NCBI GenBank assembly: GCA_016931435.1
Contig: JAFGET010000049.1
Location: 1-18,813 of the forward strand
Reading direction: 5' to 3'
From: Candidatus Omnitrophota bacterium
GTDB taxonomy: Bacteria > Omnitrophota > Gorgyraeia > Gygaellales > Profunditerraquicolaceae
Length of the DNA stretch: 18,813 nt
Shown: positions 6,116 to 11,005 of the stretch, piece by piece
How the letters are laid out: each line of letters starts with the position of its first letter
Position numbering within the stretch: the stretch's first letter is position 1
The notes under the pieces: generated by a model
The model's database searches: none
What the model was told of the DNA's origin: nothing
Seen by the model: the letters and a program-made list of their open reading frames with translations, nothing else
Translations under genes and position numbers: made by a program

Positions 6116-6358
6116 ATGCGCGAACATTTGGAATTTTTGAGGATATCCAGCGCCGTAGTAAAAGTAGCCGGGTGGATATTTTTAGTTTTAGGTATTTTAG
6201 GAAGCACGTATATATTTTCCGGGCGTATATCCGGCAAGTCCATGTTGGATGCGGTAGTCAATTTAGCGGTAGCAGTATTCTTTTTCTTTTTCTTCTACCT
6301 CATCGCAAAGATCGCGGACCTATTGATAAAGATCATTAACGAAATAAAGAAAGAATAG
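6116..6358 (+). CDS. Small two-helix membrane protein, unknown function
   Basis: An 80-residue protein I do not recognise. It has two predicted membrane helices (about 13-35 and 44-68), a polar N-terminus (MREHLEFLR), a short connecting loop (GRISGKS) and a charged C-terminus (INEIKKE). The second helix contains six phenylalanines in a row (55-60). TGGAGG sits 4 nt before the ATG at 6116, directly at the end of the structured RNA leader, so this is the gene the leader would control. A second reading frame starting at 6097 covers the same stretch but has no SD and no membrane-protein pattern. nadE follows 43 nt downstream. The strong ribosome-binding site and the hydrophobic pattern support a real gene. 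Confidence 0.75.
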   Translation: MREHLEFLRISSAVVKVAGWIFLVLGILGSTYIFSGRISGKSMLDAVVNLAVAVFFFFFFYLIAKIADLLIKIINEIKKE

Positions 6359-6401
6359 GATTTATTCCCGCCAACACTAAGCCCCTTTTCATTAGCTTAT
6401 C

Positions 6402-7118
6402 ATGCAAAAAAGGATAGTATCGTGGCTTAAGAAGGAAGTAAAAAAGACCGGCGCAAAGGGTATTATCTTGGGCTTAAGCGGAGGTATCGATTCTGCAGTT
6501 GTAGCTGCTTTATCTAAAAAAGCAGTAACATCCGGCAGGGTACTAGCCTTACTTCTTCCTTGCCTTAGCCAGCCTCAGGATTTAAAAGACGCAAAGCTTG
6601 TAGCAAAAAGCCTCGACATCAAGACGAAGAAGATTGATCTGTCAGGTCTTTATGGTAGTCTTCTGAAGTTATTACCCCCGGGAAATTCCTTAGCAAGAGC
6701 GAACCTGAAACCTCGCTTGAGGATGTTAACTCTTTATTATTTTGCCAATAATTTGAATTATTTGGTTTGCGGCACAGGAAATAAATCGGAACTTACGGTA
6801 GGTTATTTTACCAAATACGGAGACGGGGGGGTCGATATCCTGCCTATCGGCAACTTGTTAAAAGGCCAGGTAAGAAAACTTGCAGAGGAGTTGGGGCTGC
6901 CAGATAGGATAATAACAAAGCCTCCTACAGCTGGATTATGGCAGGGTCAGACTGATGAAGGAGAGATGGGGATTACTTATCCGGAATTAGACGCCATTAT
7001 CTTGAGATTAGAAAAAGGTCTGCCGCAACTTTCTCCGAGGCATAAGGTACGCAAGGTCAAGCAAATGTATTCAAGATCTTCTCATAAACGCCAGGGGCCT
7101 AAAATTTGCACGGTATAA
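6402..7118 (+). CDS. nadE: NH3-dependent NAD+ synthetase
   Basis: A 238-residue enzyme of the short, ammonia-using type; no nitrilase/glutaminase domain is present. It converts nicotinic acid adenine dinucleotide, ATP and ammonia to NAD+, the last step of NAD synthesis. Visible motifs are LSGGIDS (25-31, the ATP-pyrophosphatase P-loop), VCGTGNKSELTVGYFTKYGDGG (about 122-143), the central loop KPPTAGLWQGQTDEGEMG and the C-terminal HKRQGPKIC (228-236). Length is close to that of bacterial short NadE. No Shine-Dalgarno sequence precedes the ATG. The gene is probably co-transcribed with the small membrane protein and may thus come under the structured leader. A TATAAT overlapping its stop codon (7114-7119) might serve the next unit. 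Confidence 0.95.
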   Translation: MQKRIVSWLKKEVKKTGAKGIILGLSGGIDSAVVAALSKKAVTSGRVLALLLPCLSQPQDLKDAKLVAKSLDIKTKKIDLSGLYGSLLKLLPPGNSLARANLKPRLRMLTLYYFANNLNYLVCGTGNKSELTVGYFTKYGDGGVDILPIGNLLKGQVRKLAEELGLPDRIITKPPTAGLWQGQTDEGEMGITYPELDAIILRLEKGLPQLSPRHKVRKVKQMYSRSSHKRQGPKICTV

Positions 7119-7136
7119 TAAATGACGGCTTAATGA

Positions 7137-7235
7137 CAAATGGCAAAATCCAAATTCCAAATGAATAATTTAATTTCAAATCATTAAATTATTTGGATTT
7201 AAATGATTTATTTGGATTTTGAAATTTGACATTTG
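7137..7235. repeat. Nested AT-rich intergenic palindrome
   Basis: Three sets of perfect inverted arms are nested: CAAATG/CATTTG (7137-7142, 7230-7235), CAAAATCCAAAT/ATTTGGATTTTG (7144-7155, 7210-7221) and AATAATTTAAT/ATTAAATTATT (7164-7174, 7183-7193). Variants of the word CCAAAT recur inside. It fills most of the gap between nadE and the Lrp gene and lies just upstream of the Lrp ribosome-binding site. No coding is seen. Confidence 0.7.
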
Positions 7236-7263
7236 GATTTAGCTTCTATCCAGGAGGTTAGAT

Positions 7264-7749
7264 ATGGATCAGATATTGGAAATATTAGAAAAGGAAGCGC
7301 GCAGGAGCCCTGAAGAGATCGCCAAGATGCTGAAGAAAAAACCGCAGGATGTGCGAAAGGCGATCAAGAAATACGAAAATGAAGGGTTGATAGTAAAGTA
7401 TAAAGCAGTAATAAATAAAGAATTGATCAAGAATGATGGCTCCGAAGTAAGAGCCCTGATAGAAGTCAATATTACCCCGCAGAAGGATTTGGGGTTCGAT
7501 AGGATCGCCGAGCGTATATATTCATTCACGGAAGTGACAAGCTGTTACCTGGTCTCCGGGACCTATGATCTACTTTTGATCGTGGAAGGAAAAGACCTGC
7601 AGACTGTATCAAAATTTGTCTCGGAAAAACTTTCTCCTCTTGAGAATGTCAAGGGTACGGTTACGCACTTTTTACTTAAGAAATATAAGGAAGACGGCGT
7701 AATATTGAAGCATAGAGAGGAGAATAAGAGGATCGCGATATCGTATTAA
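7264..7749 (+). CDS. Lrp/AsnC family transcriptional regulator
   Basis: A 161-residue regulator. Residues 1-50 form a winged helix-turn-helix (ILEKEARRSPEEIAKMLK, then VRKAIKKYENEGLI). Residues 60-140 are a ligand-binding RAM/ActD-like domain with RALIEVNITP, the typical GTYDLLLIVEG and a C-terminal THFLLKKYKEDG. Lrp-family proteins sense amino acids and often control neighbouring amino acid genes. Here the next gene is an aminotransferase 106 nt downstream, so the pair probably forms a local regulator-enzyme unit. The start is well defined by CAGGAGG 7 nt before the ATG. The nested palindrome just upstream is a possible site for autoregulation, but I cannot show binding. Length is normal for the family, with a slightly extended C-terminal tail (KHREENKRIAISY). 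Confidence 0.9.
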   Translation: MDQILEILEKEARRSPEEIAKMLKKKPQDVRKAIKKYENEGLIVKYKAVINKELIKNDGSEVRALIEVNITPQKDLGFDRIAERIYSFTEVTSCYLVSGTYDLLLIVEGKDLQTVSKFVSEKLSPLENVKGTVTHFLLKKYKEDGVILKHREENKRIAISY

Positions 7750-7765
7750 GGCAAAAGGAAAAAGT

Positions 7766-7830
7766 AAAAAGGCAAAATGAAGTTTTTTGTTTAATCTAAA
7801 CCAAAGTTTTTAAGTTCATTTTACCTTTTT
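7766..7830. repeat. Purine/pyrimidine-rich intergenic inverted repeat
   Basis: AAAAAGG-C-AAAATGAA (7766-7781) pairs with TTCATTTT-A-CCTTTTT (7815-7830): 15 of 16 positions match around a 33-nt loop. The flanks repeat the same words (AAAAGG, CCTTTTT). It lies between the Lrp and aminotransferase genes. It is a third, sequence-unrelated example of the word-repeat palindromes in this window. Confidence 0.55.
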
Positions 7831-7855
7831 CCTTTTTAGTTTTGAGTTTTTTAAG

Positions 7856-9010
7856 ATGAGAGACATTATTTCTAAGAAAGTCCAGGAGATGCAGCCTTCG
7901 GGTATCCGTGCTTTTTTTGACCTGGTGCTTGGGATGAAGGATGTAATTTCTCTGGGTGTGGGCGAGCCGGATTTTGTCACCCCCTGGCAGATACGCGAAG
8001 CTGGTATCTATTCTCTTGAGAAAGGTTTTACTTCCTATACTTCAAATAAAGGGCTGTATAAATTAAGGTTGGGGATAGCCCGCTATTTAAAAAACAGATA
8101 CGGGTTGAAATATTGCCCGGATGAAGAGATCTTGATAACGGTAGGGGTAAGCGAAGCGTTTGACTTGATTTTACGTTCTATTCTGGAGCCTCACGATAAA
8201 GTTATAGTTCCTGTTCCGGGATATGTTTCTTACGGCCCGCTGACCGGATTAGCAGGGGGATCGCCGGTTTACATAAATACCAAAGAGAGCGGTTTTAAAA
8301 TCACCCCCAGGTTATTGGAAAAGCACATTGATATTAAAACAAAGGCCCTGGTCTTAAATTACCCTAATAATCCGACGGGTATTTCCTACAGCAGAAAAGA
8401 GCTTGAAGCGATCAAGCGGGTTGTCTTAAGGCATAACCTGCTCTGTATTTCAGACGAGATATATGAGGATCTCACTTATGATTTTTCCCATACGCCTTTT
8501 CCTATCCTTTCCGGGGCAAAAAATAATACCGTTTATTTAAATGGGTTCTCCAAAGGTTACGCCATGACCGGCTGGCGCGTGGGTTATGCCTGCGGCCCGA
8601 AAGACATTATCGCAGCCATGACTAAGATTCACCAATATACGATAATGTGCGTTTCTATTACAGGGCAGATGGCTGCCTGTGAGGCATTAGAAAGCGGTAG
8701 GGCGCCCGTTGAAGAGATGAAGCGTGAATATAAAAGGCGCAGGGAATTTATAGTGGAGGGGTTAAATAAGCTGGGATTAGACTGCCATAAGCCTTCCGGG
8801 GCATTTTACGCTTTCCCCTCCATAAAGAAAACAGGATTAAAAGCGCTGGACTTCGCAACAAGGCTGTTAAAAGAGCAAAATGTAGCATTGGTGCCGGGTA
8901 CGGCTTTCGGGCCTTTTGATGACTACGTGCGTATTTCTTATGCCTGTAATTTTGAAAATCTAAAGGAAGCTTTAAAACGGATAGGGGATTTTTTAGCGAA
9001 ACGTAAATAG
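7856..9010 (+). CDS. PLP-dependent class I/II aminotransferase
   Basis: A 384-residue fold-type I aminotransferase. The PLP-binding lysine is Lys233 in NGFSKGYAMTGWRVGY. NYPNNPTG (168-175) supplies the cofactor-ring asparagine, SDEIYEDL (199-206) the aspartate and tyrosine, and VRISYA (Arg359) the substrate-carboxylate arginine. The N-terminus (SLGVGEPDF) and SYTSNKGLYKLR are typical of the aspartate/aromatic/alanine-type subgroup, such as PatA- and AspC-like enzymes. It transfers amino groups between an amino acid and a 2-oxo acid in the cytoplasm; the exact substrate cannot be read from sequence. The start ATG at 7856 matches the family N-terminus but has no good Shine-Dalgarno sequence. 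It follows an Lrp/AsnC regulator and is closed by a strong intrinsic terminator at 9030. Confidence 0.92.
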   Translation: MRDIISKKVQEMQPSGIRAFFDLVLGMKDVISLGVGEPDFVTPWQIREAGIYSLEKGFTSYTSNKGLYKLRLGIARYLKNRYGLKYCPDEEILITVGVSEAFDLILRSILEPHDKVIVPVPGYVSYGPLTGLAGGSPVYINTKESGFKITPRLLEKHIDIKTKALVLNYPNNPTGISYSRKELEAIKRVVLRHNLLCISDEIYEDLTYDFSHTPFPILSGAKNNTVYLNGFSKGYAMTGWRVGYACGPKDIIAAMTKIHQYTIMCVSITGQMAACEALESGRAPVEEMKREYKRRREFIVEGLNKLGLDCHKPSGAFYAFPSIKKTGLKALDFATRLLKEQNVALVPGTAFGPFDDYVRISYACNFENLKEALKRIGDFLAKRK

Positions 9011-9029
9011 CACTTTCCGGGATTTTTAA

Positions 9030-9067
9030 AAAGGCCCCGCTTTTTGAGGCGGGGCCTTTAGGTTTTT
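9030..9067 (+). terminator. Strong rho-independent terminator abutting the next start codon
   Basis: AAAGGCCCCGC (9030-9040) and GCGGGGCCTTT (9049-9059) form an 11-bp GC-rich stem with an 8-nt loop. The sequence AGGTTTTT follows up to base 9067. The next gene's ATG starts at 9068, directly after the T-tract. Confidence 0.9.
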
Positions 9068-9907
9068 ATGAAGATCATATATTCCGCAAGATGCCTGGAA
9101 TACAAAGCGCGTGCCCATCCGGAATTCCCCTTAAGAGTCAAGTCTAGCCATGAGTTTCTCCAGGATAAAGGTCTTGTCTTTAAAGAGCCGCGGATATGTT
9201 CCGAAGAGAAGATCCTGGCCGCTCATAGTCAAAACTTGGTTGATCGTATAAAAAGATTGGATTTTTTTGACCCCGACACGCCTCTTATTAAAGGCATTTT
9301 TGAGTATGCCCTTATTTCTGCCTCTTCTGCCATAAGCGCGATGGAAATAGCCTTGTCGGGTGAGCCGGCATTTTCCCTGATGCGTCCACCCGGGCATCAT
9401 GCAGGCAGGGACTTTTTGGGGGGATTTTGTTACCTGAACAATGTGGCGATAGCCGTCCAAGAGGCGTTGCGCCGCAATATCCGCACCGCGATTTTAGACG
9501 TAGATTGCCACCACGGAAACGGGACCCAGGATATATTCGAAGGCCAGGAAGACGTCCTTTACGTTTCTCTGCATCAGTCTCCTTATTATCCCGGAACAGG
9601 CCTGTATTCGATAAAAAATTGCCTGAATTATCCATTGGCCGCCGGCACAAAGGAAGAGCAGTATTTATTCGCGCTCAAAGAAGCATGCCAGCGGATCAGG
9701 GATTTTTCTCCCTGCCTTCTTGCGATTTCCGCGGGATTCGATACTTATAAAAACGACCCTTTAGGTAAGATGGAGCTGGAAGAGGGTTCTTACGCAAAGA
9801 TCAGGGGGATGATTGAATCTTTAGGCGTCCCATATTTTTCTGTTTTAGAAGGCGGATACAGCGCAAAGCTTAAATACTGCGTTTATGAGTTTGTCAAAGA
9901 CGCATAA
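9068..9907 (+). CDS. Histone deacetylase superfamily hydrolase (AcuC/polyamine amidohydrolase type)
   Basis: A 279-residue zinc amidohydrolase of the arginase/deacetylase fold. Active-site elements are present: RPPGHHA (His110-His111), DVDCHHGNG (144-152; Asp146 and His148 as zinc ligands, His149 in the relay), SAGFD (Asp225, third zinc ligand) and EGGY (Tyr264). All key residues are intact, so an active deacetylase is expected. Bacterial members remove acetyl groups from proteins (AcuC, acetyl-CoA synthetase), acetylpolyamines or other small amides; which applies here is unknown. It is shorter than AcuC (usually above 370 residues), being a compact core. The ATG at 9068 gives the expected family N-terminus (KIIYS). 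Upstream is only the terminator of the aminotransferase, and no clear Shine-Dalgarno sequence is present. The promoter of the next gene lies inside its last codons. Confidence 0.9.
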   Translation: MKIIYSARCLEYKARAHPEFPLRVKSSHEFLQDKGLVFKEPRICSEEKILAAHSQNLVDRIKRLDFFDPDTPLIKGIFEYALISASSAISAMEIALSGEPAFSLMRPPGHHAGRDFLGGFCYLNNVAIAVQEALRRNIRTAILDVDCHHGNGTQDIFEGQEDVLYVSLHQSPYYPGTGLYSIKNCLNYPLAAGTKEEQYLFALKEACQRIRDFSPCLLAISAGFDTYKNDPLGKMELEEGSYAKIRGMIESLGVPYFSVLEGGYSAKLKYCVYEFVKDA

Positions 9908-9919
9908 AAATGGTATAAT
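9891..9919 (+). promoter_or_regulatory. Promoter of the GAF-ANTAR gene
   Basis: The -35 TTGTCA (9891-9896), a 17-bp spacer and the -10 TATAAT (9914-9919) with an upstream TGG (extended -10) make a near-consensus promoter. It begins within the end of the preceding gene. The ATG at 9928 is 9 nt beyond the -10 box with no SD, pointing to a leaderless transcript. Confidence 0.8.
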
Positions 9920-9927
9920 TTGAAGCT

Positions 9928-10659
9928 ATGAAAGCGATAAAGAAGAAAGTAAAATACCCGGCGTATTTAAAACAGATAGAGGCTTTGTCAAAAATCGCTA
10001 ATCTTATCACTTCCGGTCTATATCTGGATGAGTTGTTGCGTTTGGTCGTAAGTGTTACCGCGGAAGTGATGAGTTCCAAGACCTGTTCTTTATTGTTATT
10101 GGATCCCGATAAAAAAGAATTGATGGTAAAAGCAACCCAGTCCATATCCGAAGAATACAATAAAAAACCCAACATCCAGCTCGGGGAGGGGATTGTCGGC
10201 AGGGTCGCCCAAGAGAATAAAGTTATTTGCGTTTTAGACGTAAGGAAAGACAGCCGTTATATAAGCAGGGATATCGCAGAAAGGGCAGGGCTTTGTTCTT
10301 TAGCCTGTGTTCCTATGGCGGTAAAGGGCAGGGTTATCGGAGCACTCAACTGCTATACTTCAAAGAAGCATAAATTTACCAAGCCCGAATTGGATGTCTT
10401 AAGTGCACTGGCTAACCAGGCGGCGGTGGCTATTGAAAACGCAGAACTTGATTTGCGCGCGCGCAGCGCGGAAGAAGCCCTGACTACCCGTAAACTTATC
10501 GAGCGGGCAAAGGAAATACTTTCCCAGGAGGCAAGCATCCTGCCTTCCGAGGCTTACCGTTTAATCCAGAAACAAAGCATGGATACGCGTAAAACCATGC
10601 GCGAGATCGCCGAAGCCATAATTCTCGCCAGGGAAATCAAGGCCAAGGGCCCTAAATAG
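9928..10659 (+). CDS. GAF-ANTAR regulator (putative RNA-binding antiterminator)
   Basis: A 243-residue cytoplasmic regulator with two domains. Residues about 30-172 are a GAF sensor domain (SSKTCSLLLLD, then GEGIVGRVAQ, VPMAVKGRVIGAL, and LANQAAVAIENAEL at the end). Residues about 183-236 are an ANTAR domain: LTTRKLIERAKEILS, EAYRLIQKQSMDTRKTMREIAEAI and an alanine/leucine-rich end, which matches the three-helix ANTAR pattern closely. ANTAR proteins bind paired small hairpins in nascent RNA and prevent termination. GAF domains sense small molecules, redox state or another protein. No receiver domain is present, so control is by ligand rather than a direct phospho-relay. The gene has its own promoter and a leaderless start. 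The next transcription unit has an intrinsic terminator in its leader, which makes it a natural candidate target, though I did not find canonical ANTAR hairpins there. Confidence 0.9.
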   Translation: MKAIKKKVKYPAYLKQIEALSKIANLITSGLYLDELLRLVVSVTAEVMSSKTCSLLLLDPDKKELMVKATQSISEEYNKKPNIQLGEGIVGRVAQENKVICVLDVRKDSRYISRDIAERAGLCSLACVPMAVKGRVIGALNCYTSKKHKFTKPELDVLSALANQAAVAIENAELDLRARSAEEALTTRKLIERAKEILSQEASILPSEAYRLIQKQSMDTRKTMREIAEAIILAREIKAKGPK

Positions 10660-10668
10660 GGGCCCTGG
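10643..10668 (+). terminator. GC-rich hairpin around the GAF-ANTAR stop codon
   Basis: CC(A)AGGGCCC (10643-10652) pairs with GGGCCCTGG (10660-10668): nine base pairs with one bulged A and a 7-nt loop that holds the stop codon TAG (10657-10659). There is no T-tract, so it may stabilise the mRNA 3' end rather than terminate by itself. Confidence 0.45.
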
Positions 10669-10832
10669 AAGCTTATCAATAAAAGAGCGGACTTTATTTC
10701 AGTAAAGAAAAAGAATACTCAGATATCTTTTAGATTTTGAATAGAACCGGCCTCCCTTTTATTTGTTAAATCGCCGTATGATTTACCTTGCTCGGAAACA
10801 CTTAAATGATAGAAAAAGGGATAAAAAATATG
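10669..10832. other. Intergenic stretch without recognised gene
   Basis: AT-rich sequence between the GAF-ANTAR gene and the promoter at 10833. It holds two weak consecutive hairpins with six-base loops (10692-10707 and 10709-10731). I see no ORF with a ribosome-binding site and no tRNA-like structure. Confidence 0.5.
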
Positions 10833-10861
10833 TTGCAAATAAGCGCAAAATATGTTATATT
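10833..10861 (+). promoter_or_regulatory. Promoter of the secreted repeat-protein gene
   Basis: The -35 TTGCAA (10833-10838), a 17-bp spacer and the -10 TATATT (10856-10861) preceded by TGT (extended -10). Transcription should start near 10868, leaving a leader of about 138 nt before the ATG at 11006. The -35 is identical to that of the oxidoreductase-lpxB promoter. Confidence 0.65.
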
Positions 10862-10892
10862 CTAAATAGAATAAAAAGTTAGATTATCGGAA

Positions 10893-10934
10893 GCCACGGT
10901 CCGAAAAAGAGGTATTTTTTATGGGGGCCGAGGC
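10893..10934 (+). other. Leader hairpin enclosing a leader-ORF start
   Basis: GCCACGGTCC (10893-10902) pairs with GGGCCGAGGC (10925-10934) apart from one A-A mismatch and one G-T wobble. The loop carries the ribosome-binding site of the leader ORF, and its ATG lies at the base of the 3' arm. A competing small stem pairs CGGA (10889-10892) with TCCG (10900-10903). Confidence 0.5.
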
Positions 10935-10947
10935 CATAGATATATAG
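10921..10947 (+). CDS. Possible 8-residue leader peptide
   Basis: A tiny ORF in the leader of the secreted-protein gene. AGAGG (10908-10912) is 8 nt before ATG (10921), which is followed by seven codons giving MGAEAIDI and a TAG stop at 10945-10947. The stop overlaps the first two bases of the terminator stem that begins at 10946, the geometry expected if a ribosome on this ORF is meant to disturb the terminator. The peptide contains two isoleucines and two alanines but no run of a single amino acid, so what it would sense is unclear. No homologues can be checked here; such a short ORF could occur by chance. Confidence 0.35.
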   Translation: MGAEAIDI

Positions 10948-10986
10948 CTGGATTACTATAAAAAAGTAATTCAGCTTTTTTATTTT
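10946..10986 (+). terminator. Intrinsic terminator within the leader (attenuator)
   Basis: AGCTGGATTACT (10946-10957) and AGTAATTCAGCT (10965-10976) form a 12-bp stem with one G-T wobble and a 7-nt A-rich loop, followed by TTTTTTATTTT. It lies about 78 nt after the predicted transcription start and 20 nt before the ATG of the gene it precedes. It therefore looks like a conditional attenuator, not the end of the upstream gene. Confidence 0.8.
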
Positions 10987-11005
10987 ATGGCGCTCGTGAA
11001 TAAAG

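Noticed and set aside
7114..7119. TATAAT overlapping the nadE stop as the promoter of the Lrp gene.
   Set aside because: No -35 or extended -10 is present at the right distance. It may act, but the evidence is too thin to annotate.
10692..10731. Two adjacent hairpins with six-base loops (TTTCAG and CTCAGA) just after the ANTAR gene, suggestive of an ANTAR target.
   Set aside because: The loops lack A at position 1 and G at position 4, the stems are AT-rich and one has a bulge, and they lie upstream of the promoter at 10833, so they would not be in the attenuated transcript.
10889..10934. GCCACGGTC in the attenuated leader resembles part of the c-di-GMP-I riboswitch core.
   Set aside because: The rest of that core (the GCAAAC and GACGCAAAGCC segments and its hairpin) is absent.
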